DNA of 27,767 bases from Dehalococcoidales bacterium (GTDB taxonomy: Bacteria; Chloroflexota; Dehalococcoidia; Dehalococcoidales; UBA2162). The stretch covers positions 1 through 27,767 of the forward strand of contig JAUSGV010000063.1 in assembly GCA_030648675.1 (NCBI GenBank), given 5' to 3'. Made by a program: the position numbers and the translations under genes. The first letter of the stretch is position 1. The number at the start of each line of letters is the position of its first letter. Positions 6,692 through 13,402 of the stretch are shown piece after piece. The notes under the pieces are model-generated. The model was not told where the DNA came from. It searched no databases and saw only the letters and a list, made by a program, of their open reading frames with translations.

Positions 6692-7786
6692 TTGGACGTT
6701 ACTTTAAGTGTTATTAAGGCTGACATCGGTGGTTACGTAGGGCATTCCGAGTCACATCCCGACGTTATCGCGGAAGGTCAGGAGTGCATGCTCAAGGCCA
6801 AAAAGAACGGGCCTCTGATCGACTACCACGTCACCAAGTGCGGCGACGACCTCGAGTTGATCATGACCCATTCGCTGGGTATCGACAACAAGAAGATCCA
6901 CAAGTTGGCCTGGGACACTTTCGTCAACTGCACCAAGGTCGCCAAGAAATTAAAACTGCACGGCGCCGGACAAGACCTGCTCTCGGATTCATTCTCCGGT
7001 AACGTCAAAGGCATGGGGCCGGGCGTTGCCGAGATGGAGATTAATGAGCGTGGTGCTGAGTCGGTAATAATCTTCATGGCGGACAAGACCTCGTCCGGAG
7101 CCTGGAATATGCCCCTGTACAAGATGTTTGCCGATCCTTTTAATACCATCGGCCTGGTTATTGCGGAAAACATGCATAAGGGTTTCGCCTTCGAAGTGCA
7201 TGACGTGAAGGGGCACAAGAAGGTGACCTTCGAATGTCCGGATGAGATCTACGACATGCTGGTGCTCATCGGGGCACCGTCGCGCTACATGGTGAAAGCG
7301 GTGTATTCCCGCTTGAGCGGCGACATCGCCGCCATTTCTTCGACCCAGAAGCTCGCTCTTATCGCCGGCCGTTACGTCGGCAAGGACGATCCAGTGTGTA
7401 TTGTACGCTGCCAGGGTGAATTCCCCGCCGTGGGCGAGGTGGTGGAACCTTTCGCCGCCCCCATTTTCGTAGAAGGCTGGATGCGCGGTTCCCATATGGG
7501 GCCGTTGATGCCGACCTCGGTAGCCGATAGCGTTCCGACCCGTTTCGACGGACCGCCCAGAGTTATCGCTCTCGGTTTCCAGCTCGCGGAAGGCAAACTC
7601 ATCGGACCCAGGGACATGTTCGCCGACATCTCGTATGATCTTGCTCGCCAGAAGGCTAACGAAATGGCCGACCTCATGCGCCGCCATGGTCCGTTCGAGC
7701 CGCACCGCTTGCCGTTGGACGAGATGGAATATACGACCATGCCCCAGGTTATGAAGAAGCTCGAGAAGAGATTCAAGACTCTTTAA
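6692..7786 (+). CDS. fbp: Fructose-1,6-bisphosphate aldolase/phosphatase (type V)
   Basis: This is a bifunctional gluconeogenic enzyme of archaea and some bacteria. It condenses dihydroxyacetone phosphate with glyceraldehyde-3-phosphate and then dephosphorylates the product to fructose-6-phosphate, so carbon flow is one-way. The 364 residues cover the full family length. Family metal ligands are visible: Asp11 and His18 (IKADIGGYVGH) and Asp52-Asp53 (CGDDLELIMTHS). The lysine that forms the Schiff base in the aldolase reaction corresponds to Lys231, in GRYVGKDDP with Tyr228. Other family blocks are FADPFNTIGLVIAENMHKGF and GWMRGSHMGPLMP. The start is a TTG with a strong AAGGAGGG four bases upstream. 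It is probably co-transcribed with cobO, and a strong terminator follows. Confidence 0.95.
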   Translation: MDVTLSVIKADIGGYVGHSESHPDVIAEGQECMLKAKKNGPLIDYHVTKCGDDLELIMTHSLGIDNKKIHKLAWDTFVNCTKVAKKLKLHGAGQDLLSDSFSGNVKGMGPGVAEMEINERGAESVIIFMADKTSSGAWNMPLYKMFADPFNTIGLVIAENMHKGFAFEVHDVKGHKKVTFECPDEIYDMLVLIGAPSRYMVKAVYSRLSGDIAAISSTQKLALIAGRYVGKDDPVCIVRCQGEFPAVGEVVEPFAAPIFVEGWMRGSHMGPLMPTSVADSVPTRFDGPPRVIALGFQLAEGKLIGPRDMFADISYDLARQKANEMADLMRRHGPFEPHRLPLDEMEYTTMPQVMKKLEKRFKTL

Positions 7787-7819
7787 AGAACTGCAAATTG
7801 CTCTAGAAACGAATTAAAA

Positions 7820-7858
7820 GAATGCCAGCACCATTTCGGGTGCTGGCATTCTTGTTTT
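7820..7858 (+). terminator. Rho-independent terminator after fbp
   Basis: A perfect 13-bp stem, GAATGCCAGCACC (7820-7832) with GGTGCTGGCATTC (7839-7851), has a 6-base loop and is followed by TTGTTTT. It lies 33 bases after the fbp stop. Confidence 0.9.
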
Positions 7859-7929
7859 AATTGTCTTAACTTTCAAAACATCAGACCTTATTTGAGAGGA
7901 AACAAGTGGGGATGAATATGATCTGAACA

Positions 7930-8089
7930 CTGGATACCTGCTTTCGCAGGTATGGGTGCGGGGTTCCCATGAGAAAACCATTCCGTTCCCGTATCGCGGT
8001 ACGGGACAAGGCTTGACACGCCTGCGTGCCGTAACGCACTTCTGCGTGCAGGACGAAGTCTCCGCATGTAATCGGAGCACGGAATCCAG
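7930..8089. repeat. 160-bp MITE-like palindromic repeat cluster
   Basis: The segment is bounded by CTGGATACC (7930-7938) and its near inverse GGAATCCAG (8081-8089). Inside are nested hairpins: ACCTGC-TTTC-GCAGGT, CCCGTA-TCGCGG-TACGGG, a CCTGCGTGC/GCGTGCAGG arm pair, and CTCCG-CATGTAAT-CGGAG. It has no plausible gene. Open frames read through it (for example DSRFHGND-type translations seen in other copies) are by-products. The CTGGATTCC/GGAATGACA ends are shared with the smaller elements near 9771, 10457, 20966 and 27721, so it is likely the longest member of a non-autonomous family. Confidence 0.6.
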
Positions 8090-8147
8090 GGGGCGGGGAA
8101 ACGCTTTGCAAGGTGCGATAAATCGGCAGCCGATTCCCTACCGTCTC

Positions 8148-8176
8148 TTGACTTTATTTTTGGAACGGGCTAACGT
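8148..8176 (+). promoter_or_regulatory. Possible promoter of the GYD gene and rdgB
   Basis: TTGACT (8148-8153) is followed by 17 bases and TAACGT (8171-8176), a weak -10. It lies about 20 bases upstream of the GYD gene start and downstream of the repeat cluster. Confidence 0.4.
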
Positions 8177-8196
8177 CAAAGTAGGGAGGTGTAGAG

Positions 8197-8466
8197 ATGG
8201 CAATATATGTAATGCTCACTAACTTGACGGCGGAAGGTAGAAAGACTCTGAAGCAAACTCCGAACCGGATCAAAGAGGTCAACAAGGAAATCGAAGCTAT
8301 GGGCGTCAAATTACTGTGCCAGTATGCTCTCCTCGGTCCGTATGATTTCGTCAACGTTATCGAGGCACCCGACCAGAAGACCATCGCTAAGGTTGCGACC
8401 GAACTCGGTTCGCGGGGTACTCTCAAGACGATGACCATGGCAGCGCTGCCCGTGGAATCGCTTTAA
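8197..8466 (+). CDS. GYD domain-containing protein
   Basis: This is an 89-residue cytoplasmic protein. It looks like a full-length GYD-domain (PF08734-like) protein, a small alpha/beta ferredoxin-like fold of unknown biochemical role. Visible features are the opening MAIYVMLTNLTAEGRKTLKQ, the LLGPYDFVNVIEAPD segment that corresponds to the family's GYD motif (here PYD), and the closing GTLKTMTMAALP. The ATG at 8197 has a strong GGGAGGTG upstream. It lies 20 bases before rdgB on the same strand and probably shares its transcript. A sensing or detoxification role has been guessed for the family, but nothing here supports one. Confidence 0.85.
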   Translation: MAIYVMLTNLTAEGRKTLKQTPNRIKEVNKEIEAMGVKLLCQYALLGPYDFVNVIEAPDQKTIAKVATELGSRGTLKTMTMAALPVESL

Positions 8467-8485
8467 GTAGGGGTTCGAAGTTTCT

Positions 8486-9103
8486 TTGCCAACAAAGCTG
8501 TTGCTGGCGACCAATAGCCAGGGGAAAATGAGGGAATACCGCGAACTCTTCTCCGATGTCCCTTTTGATCTCGTGCTGCCGGCGGTGGCAGGCATCAATA
8601 TTATCGTTGCTGAGACCGGGGAAAGCTTCGAAGACAACGCCCGTCTCAAGGCAACCGCCCTGGCGGTGAAAAGCAATTTGCTGACCATTGCCGACGATTC
8701 CGGCCTCGAGGTCGATGCCTTGGGCGGCGAACCGGGCGTTCGTTCTGCCCGATATGCCGGAGAAGACGCTAACGATCTACAGCGGGTCGAATTCCTGCTG
8801 TCGAAACTCAAAGGCGTACCCTGGGAAAAACGGACGGCCAGGTTTCGTTGCGTCATTGCAATTGTTGCGCCAAGAGGAAACGTCGAAATTTGCTCCGGAG
8901 ATTGCGCCGGTTTCATCACCTTTGCTCCGTTCGGCGAACACGGTTTCGGCTACGACCCGGTATTTTATCTACCGGAATTCGGGAAGACGATGGCGGAATT
9001 ATCGGCTGCGGAAAAAAACCACATCAGCCATCGGGGACAGGCTGCCCGAAAGGCCGCCGAAATATTGAAACAACGCTTTCCGCTGGTACCGAACACCCCG
9101 TAG
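8486..9103 (+). CDS. rdgB: XTP/dITP diphosphatase (non-canonical purine NTP pyrophosphatase)
   Basis: This enzyme hydrolyses XTP, ITP and dITP to monophosphate and pyrophosphate, keeping deaminated purines out of nucleic acids. It is a Ham1/RdgB family member, cytoplasmic and normally dimeric. The 205 residues are close to the usual 190-200. Motifs are LLATNSQGKMREYREL (substrate-binding TxxxxK), the SFEDNARLKA segment, ADDSGLEVDALGGEPGVRSA with the catalytic Asp, GFGYDPVF, and the terminal SHRGQA. The start is a TTG at 8486, which begins exactly at the conserved N-terminus, but the ribosome binding site is weak. It is paired with the GYD gene. No terminator hairpin is obvious downstream. Confidence 0.94.
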   Translation: MPTKLLLATNSQGKMREYRELFSDVPFDLVLPAVAGINIIVAETGESFEDNARLKATALAVKSNLLTIADDSGLEVDALGGEPGVRSARYAGEDANDLQRVEFLLSKLKGVPWEKRTARFRCVIAIVAPRGNVEICSGDCAGFITFAPFGEHGFGYDPVFYLPEFGKTMAELSAAEKNHISHRGQAARKAAEILKQRFPLVPNTP

Positions 9104-9174
9104 TGCAACCCCGTCCCCCAAACATGATAAAAACATTCAAATTTCGTCCATCCCATAAAGCAGTTGTTTAACTG

Positions 9175-9425
9175 GTGTCAGAGCCAGCTTGGACAGACTT
9201 GAACGCGATTAAGAAAGATCTGTCAAAAGACGATTTTTGCATGACCGAACAAGCAAAAAAATGGAACGGAAACTTAAGTCCTGCAAAAACCAATGCTACA
9301 GTTGCCACCTTTGTGAAACTACTTTCGGATTCAAATTTCGATTCCTTGATGGAATTTTGATATCAAAATGGCGTCAAAGTGAAGCTACCGGAGGCAGAAA
9401 CTCACAAATGATTGCCCAAAATTAA
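9175..9425 (+). pseudogene. Decayed ORF with a CxxxCxxCxxC motif (frameshift in A7)
   Basis: Two overlapping plus-strand frames look like one broken protein end. The first reads SEPAWTDLNAIKKDL and then KDDFCMTEQAKK. The second, reached by a one-base shift in the A7 run at 9255-9261, continues MERKLKSCKNQCYSCHLCET. That holds a C-x3-C-x2-C-x2-C cluster typical of a metal or iron-sulfur site. A stop lies just upstream of the first frame and there is no ribosome binding site, so at most a C-terminal fragment of some 80 residues survives. The region is AT-rich compared with its neighbours. I cannot name the parent family. Chance resemblance or a sequencing error remains possible. Confidence 0.35.
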
Positions 9426-9437
9426 TCTCATTCCCTA

Positions 9438-9466
9438 TTGACATCAGGCTGGAAATGGTTTATCTT
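9438..9466 (+). promoter_or_regulatory. Promoter of the DUF5679-like gene
   Basis: A consensus TTGACA (9438-9443) is followed by 17 bases and TATCTT (9461-9466). The predicted start is near 9473, about 19 bases before the ATG. Confidence 0.6.
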
Positions 9467-9491
9467 TGCTAATCAAAAAAGGAGGCGACCG

Positions 9492-9629
9492 ATGCAAGGA
9501 TATTGTGTTAAGTGCCGAACCAAGAGGGATATCAAGAACGCCAAGAGCATTACCATGAAGAATGGTAAGCCAGCGACCCAGGGCACCTGCCCGGTTTGCG
9601 GCACCAAGATGTTCCGGATCGGTAAATAA
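9492..9629 (+). CDS. Small zinc-ribbon protein, DUF5679-like
   Basis: This is a 45-residue basic protein with two CxxC pairs, Cys5/Cys8 (YCVKC) and Cys33/Cys36 (CPVCG). That is the classic small zinc ribbon. The Lys/Arg-rich middle (RTKRDIKNAKSITMKNGK) could touch nucleic acid or ribosome. The family resembles DUF5679, which I recall from Chloroflexota and Actinobacteria, and its function is unknown. The ATG has a consensus AAGGAGG upstream. It has its own promoter and is followed by a stable hairpin, so it is a single-gene unit, probably well expressed. Confidence 0.88.
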   Translation: MQGYCVKCRTKRDIKNAKSITMKNGKPATQGTCPVCGTKMFRIGK

Positions 9630-9649
9630 CGATTTAGCTTCCGTCACAT

Positions 9650-9680
9650 AAGAGGGTTGGGTGTTTCACCCAGCCCTCTT
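9650..9680 (+). terminator. Hairpin terminator after the zinc-ribbon gene
   Basis: A 14-bp stem, AAGAGGGTTGGGTG with CACCCAGCCCTCTT (one G-T pair), has a TTT loop and lies 20 bases after the stop. Only a short T stretch (CTCTTTCC) follows, so termination may be weaker than the hairpin suggests. Confidence 0.65.
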
Positions 9681-9770
9681 TCCGGATTCAAGAAGCCGAC
9701 TTTGCTTCTGAAGGGGAGAGCGTCTGTAAATTAGCTTCCCGGGGAGCATTAGTTGGTTTTGTGTTTTTAA

Positions 9771-9823
9771 TGGATTCTGGCCCCGTATCGGCAGTACGGG
9801 GCCAGCGCTCCGCTGGAATGACA
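9771..9823. repeat. REP-like element of the CTGGATTC...GGAATGACA family
   Basis: It begins TGGATTCTGG and ends TGGAATGACA. Inside are a perfect 9-bp hairpin, GGCCCCGTA/TACGGGGCC, and a smaller CAGCG-CTC-CGCTG. The ends match the inverse of those at 20966 and 27721. Confidence 0.55.
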
Positions 9824-9846
9824 ATGGGGAAGAATGCCCGATAAAA

Positions 9847-10308
9847 TTAGCGTTGATACAGGCCGGTAAGCTGCGCTTGGGCTAGAATACGACCTTTTAT
9901 CGCGTCTAGAAGCTGTTTTTTGGAAGCCCCAGCCTTCAAGTCTATCGCTTTGTCCAGGGCATAGATAGTAAAACGGTAATGGTGGACAGGACCGCGGGGA
10001 GGACAGGGGCCGCCGTAGCCGACGGTTCCGTAGTCGGTTTTCCCATGCAAGGCTCCAATCTGAAGCCTATCCTGGCGCGGTATGCTTTCATCGAGTCGGC
10101 GGACGCCAATCGGTATATTGAAAAGCACCCAATGTGTAAATGTACCGGCGGGAGCGTCGGGGTCATCGACGATCAGAGCAAAGGACACCGTGCCGGCCGG
10201 CGGCTCGGTCCATTGCAAAGGAGGCGAAACGTTAAGCCCCTCGCAGGTATACTTAGTCGGGATCCTTTCCCCATCTTTGAAGGCATTACTGGATATCGAA
10301 AGCGACAT
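9847..10308 (-). CDS. YbhB/YbcL-type phosphatidylethanolamine-binding (PEBP) protein
   Basis: This belongs to the Raf-kinase-inhibitor-like family, known for a conserved anion-binding pocket. Its role in bacteria is largely unknown. From the ATG at 10308 (MSLSISSNAFKDGERIPTKY) it has 153 residues, the normal bacterial size. AGAGGA a few bases upstream supports this start, and the longer frame to 10365 runs through the promoter. Motifs are DDPDAPAGTFTHW (the DPD...HW pocket), YGGPCPPRGPVHHYRF (GPxPP...HxY) and the terminal AQLTGLYQR. There is no signal peptide, so it is cytoplasmic. It is a single gene facing away from the two-component locus, with its own promoter. Confidence 0.93.
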   Translation of the reverse strand: MSLSISSNAFKDGERIPTKYTCEGLNVSPPLQWTEPPAGTVSFALIVDDPDAPAGTFTHWVLFNIPIGVRRLDESIPRQDRLQIGALHGKTDYGTVGYGGPCPPRGPVHHYRFTIYALDKAIDLKAGASKKQLLDAIKGRILAQAQLTGLYQR

Positions 10309-10336
10309 ATTATCCTCTTTGGGTACGTACAAAAAT

Positions 10337-10365
10337 ATTCTAAACCGGCGGAAGCAGACAGTCAA
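10337..10365 (-). promoter_or_regulatory. Promoter of the PEBP gene
   Basis: On the minus strand TTGACT (10365-10360) is followed by 17 bases and TAGAAT (10342-10337), an almost consensus sigma-70-type promoter. The ATG lies at 10308. Confidence 0.7.
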
Positions 10366-10420
10366 CCGGATTCAGGCAATAACACGGTGGATTTATGAGG
10401 ATGGCTGTGGCGCCTTATTA

Positions 10421-10439
10421 CACAGGCAAGATGCCTGTG
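10421..10439. repeat. Palindromic repeat, CACAGGCA-type (copy 2)
   Basis: CACAGGCA-AGA-TGCCTGTG has the same 8-bp arms as the copy at 5743-5761 with a different 3-base centre. Confidence 0.6.
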
Positions 10440-10456
10440 CCACCATAGACGACAAC

Positions 10457-10514
10457 GGGAATCCGGATAACGGCCCCCGATAGATGCGGGACACAAGCCG
10501 CTGGCGGAATGACA
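10457..10514. repeat. Degenerate REP-like element ending GGAATGACA
   Basis: It starts GGGAATCCGG and ends GCGGAATGACA, with an internal CCCG-ATAGATG-CGGG hairpin. It resembles the element at 9771-9823 but is more diverged. Confidence 0.4.
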
Positions 10515-10524
10515 AAGGAATAAT

Positions 10525-10542
10525 CCTTCGACAAGCTCAGGG
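10525..10542. repeat. Dispersed 18-mer, copy 1 (inverse of 24680)
   Basis: CCTTCGACAAGCTCAGGG is the exact reverse complement of 24680-24697. The flanking GTTCGG is also partly shared. Confidence 0.6.
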
Positions 10543-10605
10543 TGTTCGGCTAAGGGAACAGTAACGAAAAAGGTGAACGAAGCGTTATATTTTTGTTATC
10601 GAAAA

Positions 10606-10637
10606 TTAACAAAGCTTTAATATTTTGCTGTTATTAT
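10606..10637 (+). promoter_or_regulatory. Regulated promoter of the DUF2680-like gene: 11-bp-spaced half-sites and extended -10
   Basis: Two half-sites, TTAACA (10606-10611) and TTAATA (10617-10622), start exactly 11 bp apart. Nine bases after the second comes TATTAT (10632-10637), preceded by TG one base before it (10629-10630), an extended -10. The layout is that of promoters activated by PhoB/OmpR-type regulators, where the direct repeat takes the place of the -35. The predicted start is near 10644. Similar half-sites precede the regulator gene and the adaptor gene. Confidence 0.55.
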
Positions 10638-10671
10638 CTAAATTAGAGAGACAGGCAAGGAGGTAAAAGAC

Positions 10672-11181
10672 ATGTGGCGAAATAAGAAAATGGTGTTGAT
10701 AGCGGTCATGGCCGCTATACTGCTGGCTGCAGGAATAAGCGGAGCCGTTTATGCCAAAGCAGGCGGTACGGCTGCCGGAAATGAGGTATTGAACCAGGCG
10801 GCAAACGTGACGTCGAGTAACGATACCTTGATGGCCAGAGCAGCCAAAATCCTCGGGATCGACCAACAAAAGCTCCAGGACGCGATCAAACAGGCGCGGG
10901 GCGATATGCAGAACGAGAAGCTGGATAAATATCTCCAGAATCTCATCGACCAGGGGAAAATAACCCAGGCGCAGGCCGATAAATTCAAGGCCTGGTGGCA
11001 ATCCAGGCCGACCTCGGCTCAAACCACTATCCAGCAGTATAAAGACTGGATGCAGGCCAGACCGACGGACGTTCCGTTACCGCGCGGTTTTGCCGGTCCC
11101 GGTGCGTGCGGCCCCGTGCGGGGTGCCGGTCCGGTCCGGGGCGGTATGCCGATGAGCCGCGGCATAATGGGCAGGTTTTAA
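10672..11181 (+). CDS. Exported DUF2680-like protein with Gly/Arg-rich tail
   Basis: This is a 169-residue protein with a clear signal peptide (residues 1-29, core VLIAVMAAILLAAGISGAV, likely cut after VYA). Residues about 51-125 are helical and match the DUF2680 pattern: AAKILGIDQQKLQDAIKQA, then NLIDQGKITQAQADKFKAWW, SRPT and a second QQYKDWMQARP. The tail (138-169) is rich in Gly, Pro, Arg and Met (GAGPVRGGMPMSRGIMGRF). The ATG has a strong AAGGAGG. It has its own operator-bearing promoter and a strong terminator, and directly precedes a two-component system. By analogy with CpxP/Spy it could be an envelope stress protein feeding back on the kinase, but this is inference. Confidence 0.8.
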   Translation: MWRNKKMVLIAVMAAILLAAGISGAVYAKAGGTAAGNEVLNQAANVTSSNDTLMARAAKILGIDQQKLQDAIKQARGDMQNEKLDKYLQNLIDQGKITQAQADKFKAWWQSRPTSAQTTIQQYKDWMQARPTDVPLPRGFAGPGACGPVRGAGPVRGGMPMSRGIMGRF

Positions 11182-11211
11182 CCGAAAACTTCAATCTAAA
11201 CCGATAAATCT

Positions 11212-11244
11212 AAAAGGGAGGGGGTAGTTCCCCTCCCTTTTTTT
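11212..11244 (+). terminator. Rho-independent terminator after the DUF2680-like gene
   Basis: An 8-bp G/C stem, GGGAGGGG with CCCCTCCC, extended by AAAA/TTTT, has a 6-base loop (11224-11229) and is followed by seven T. It insulates this gene from the regulator gene. Confidence 0.92.
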
Positions 11245-11289
11245 ATGTTTTATGTTTTATGCCTTCCGACATTTTCGGCACAGGTGGTT

Positions 11290-11319
11290 TTCATAATTTC
11301 TTAACAATTGTTTTACAAT
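11290..11319 (+). promoter_or_regulatory. Operator/promoter of the response regulator gene: three 11-bp-spaced half-sites
   Basis: TTCATA (11290), TTAACA (11301) and TTTACA (11312) start exactly 11 bp apart. The best -10 is TACAAT (11314-11319), which overlaps the third half-site and lies 8 bases before the ATG. The message would then have almost no leader, which agrees with the lack of a Shine-Dalgarno. The 12-mer TTTCTTAACAAT here (11298-11309) recurs at 13407-13418 before the adaptor gene. Confidence 0.5.
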
Positions 11320-11327
11320 AATTAATT

Positions 11328-12029
11328 ATGGCCAAGAAAGTATTAGTGGTTGACGACGACGCGAAAACCGTGGAACTAGTCAAGCTCTATCTGAAACGGG
11401 ATGGGTATAATGTTATCGTAGCTTACGACGGAGTCGAAGGTCTCCGGGCCGCGAGGGAAAGTCATCCGAATATAGTCGTTCTTGATATCATGTTGCCGGG
11501 GATGAGCGGTCTGGACGTCTGCCGCACCCTCCGGAAAGAAACCGATGTCCCGATAATCATGCTTACTGCCCGAACGACGGAAAACGACAAGCTGATAGGG
11601 CTGGACAGCGGCGCGGACGATTACATGACAAAACCTTTCAGCCCGAGGGAGCTTGCGGCAAGAGTGCGGGCGATACTCAGGCGTTTACCCGAGGAGTCCG
11701 CCCGGCTCGGTCCGGCCGAGATAAAAAACGGCGACCTTACCCTCAACTTCGCCCGCCATGAAGCGTGCATCGACGGCCGGCCGCTTCCCCTTACTCCGAT
11801 CGAATTCAAATTACTAGGTGTGCTGGTCGAAGAACCGGGAAGGGTCTTCAGCCGGGCGCAATTGATCGAGAAGGTCTTTGGCTACGAATTTAACGGCTTC
11901 GACCGTACCATCGATGTCCACATCCTGAACCTGCGGCGAAAGCTGGAAGCCGGTTCCGGCCAACCCGCGTCCTCATACATTAAAACAATATATGGTTCCG
12001 GCTATAAGTTTTCCGGGGGCACTTTGTGA
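11328..12029 (+). CDS. OmpR/PhoB-family response regulator
   Basis: This 233-residue protein has a receiver domain (1-115) and a C-terminal winged-helix DNA-binding domain (about 130-230). The acidic pocket Asp9-Asp11 (VVDDDAKT), phosphoacceptor Asp53 (VVLDIMLPG), the conserved Thr in IIMLTARTT and the switch Lys in YMTKPFSPREL are all present. The effector domain shows LTPIEFKLLGVLVEEPGRVF and DRTIDVHILNLRRKLE, typical of PhoB-type regulators that bind 11-bp direct repeats. No Shine-Dalgarno precedes the ATG. Its stop overlaps the kinase start by 4 bases (GTGA), so translation is coupled. It probably controls its own gene, the DUF2680 gene and the exporter genes through the TTAACA sites. Confidence 0.95.
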   Translation: MAKKVLVVDDDAKTVELVKLYLKRDGYNVIVAYDGVEGLRAARESHPNIVVLDIMLPGMSGLDVCRTLRKETDVPIIMLTARTTENDKLIGLDSGADDYMTKPFSPRELAARVRAILRRLPEESARLGPAEIKNGDLTLNFARHEACIDGRPLPLTPIEFKLLGVLVEEPGRVFSRAQLIEKVFGYEFNGFDRTIDVHILNLRRKLEAGSGQPASSYIKTIYGSGYKFSGGTL

Positions 12030-13402
12030 AACGCAGCCTGCTATTCCGTCTCATGGCCGCGTTTCTGGCCGTTATCCTCGTAACGACCGGAAGCGTTTTC
12101 CTTTTTATTAACCGTTCGACCCAAAACCAGATCCGCCAGTACGAGCGGCAGACCGAACAAGTTCTTGCCGGCAGAATGCAGTCTCAACTTTCGGCTTATT
12201 ATTTTCGCCAGCACAATTGGAATGGGATTCAACCATTTATCGAGCAATGGGGAAACCTGTACGAACAGCGCATCGTGCTTACCGACATCCAAGGTACGGT
12301 AGTAGCCGATTCACAGGGAGAAGTTAACGGGAAATACAATAATACCAGCGTGCCGGGCCGTCCTATCATGGCCGCTCCAGTCCTACCGGGCCGGGTACAA
12401 GCGCAGCCGGTCAACATCGGCACGCTTTACATCATGCCAAAATCCGCTTCCGAAATGAGACTCGCTTCAATGCAGATTCTTTTCCGGGCGATAGGACTCT
12501 ATTTTCTGTGGGGAGGCCTGATCGCAGTAGCATTTGCGTTCGTTTTTACCCTTTTTCTGTCACGGCGAATTTTGTCCCCGGTCCAGGCTCTTACCGACGC
12601 CGCCAAAAAATTGGGACGAGGCGATTTCAAACAAAGAGTAGCTGTGAAGGATACCGGTGAAATCGGTGATTTATCCCATACTTTCAATTCTATGGCGGCC
12701 GATCTCGAGCGAACGGAACAATTACGGCGTAACATGATCGCCGACGTGGCCCACGAATTAAGGACGCCCGTTTCCAACATCAAGGGCTATCTGGAAGCGG
12801 CCCTGGACGGCGTCGTAAAAATGGATGGGGATACCATAAAAACCATCGATGAAGAAGCGACATTGTTGTCGCAGCTTGTCGACGACCTTCAGGAACTTAG
12901 TCTCGCCGAAGCCGGCGAACTAAAATTGAACCGCCATGAGGTCGATGCTGTCGAACTGATCAAGCAGGCGGCGGCGGTGGTGCAGGCTAAAGCCATCTCG
13001 CGGGAAATAGTTATCGCCACACACCTGCCTGAAAATCTTCCCGCCGCCGACGTCGACCCCCACCGCATCAACCAGGTGCTGCACAATCTACTGGAGAATG
13101 CCATCGTATATACCCCTGCCGGAGGAATGATAACAATAACCGCAGAGCCTAAGGGCAAACAGATTGTAATCAGCGTCACCGATACCGGGGAGGGTATCCC
13201 CGCAAACGAACTGCCTTTTATATTCGAGCGTTTTTATCGCGTTGATAAATCGCGGTCGCGGCGCACCGGCGGTCACGGCCTCGGCCTCACCATCGCCAGG
13301 CGGCTGGTAGAAGCCCACGGCGGCAAAATTGAAGCTTACAGCGAGGCCGGCAAGGGCAGCCGTTTCGTATTTACCGTCCCGGTATTCAATCCCCGGGCTT
13401 GA
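12026..13402 (+). CDS. Sensor histidine kinase, BaeS/PhoR-like
   Basis: This is a 458-residue membrane kinase. TM1 is at about 8-28, followed by an extracytoplasmic sensor region (29-152, with YIMPKSASEMRLAS before the second membrane segment), TM2 at about 155-178 and HAMP at about 180-232. The HisKA motif VAHELRTPVSNIKG carries the phosphorylated His243. The ATPase domain has the N box (NQVLHNLLENAIVYTP), G1 (DTGEGIP), F box (FIFERFYRVDKSRSR) and G2 (GGHGLGLTIARRLVEAHGG). All catalytic motifs are intact. The start is a GTG overlapping the regulator stop. The sensor domain is of unknown type and could respond to envelope damage or exporter substrates. It is followed by the exporter operon. 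Confidence 0.95.
   Translation: MKRSLLFRLMAAFLAVILVTTGSVFLFINRSTQNQIRQYERQTEQVLAGRMQSQLSAYYFRQHNWNGIQPFIEQWGNLYEQRIVLTDIQGTVVADSQGEVNGKYNNTSVPGRPIMAAPVLPGRVQAQPVNIGTLYIMPKSASEMRLASMQILFRAIGLYFLWGGLIAVAFAFVFTLFLSRRILSPVQALTDAAKKLGRGDFKQRVAVKDTGEIGDLSHTFNSMAADLERTEQLRRNMIADVAHELRTPVSNIKGYLEAALDGVVKMDGDTIKTIDEEATLLSQLVDDLQELSLAEAGELKLNRHEVDAVELIKQAAAVVQAKAISREIVIATHLPENLPAADVDPHRINQVLHNLLENAIVYTPAGGMITITAEPKGKQIVISVTDTGEGIPANELPFIFERFYRVDKSRSRRTGGHGLGLTIARRLVEAHGGKIEAYSEAGKGSRFVFTVPVFNPRA

Noticed and set aside
6989..7705. 238-codon minus-strand ORF
   Set aside because: It lies wholly inside the FBP aldolase/phosphatase gene in an opposite frame, with no ribosome binding site and low-quality composition.
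7814..8111. Small ORFs over the repeat cluster downstream of fbp
   Set aside because: They run through the terminator and the palindromic element, and similar translations arise from any copy of such repeats.
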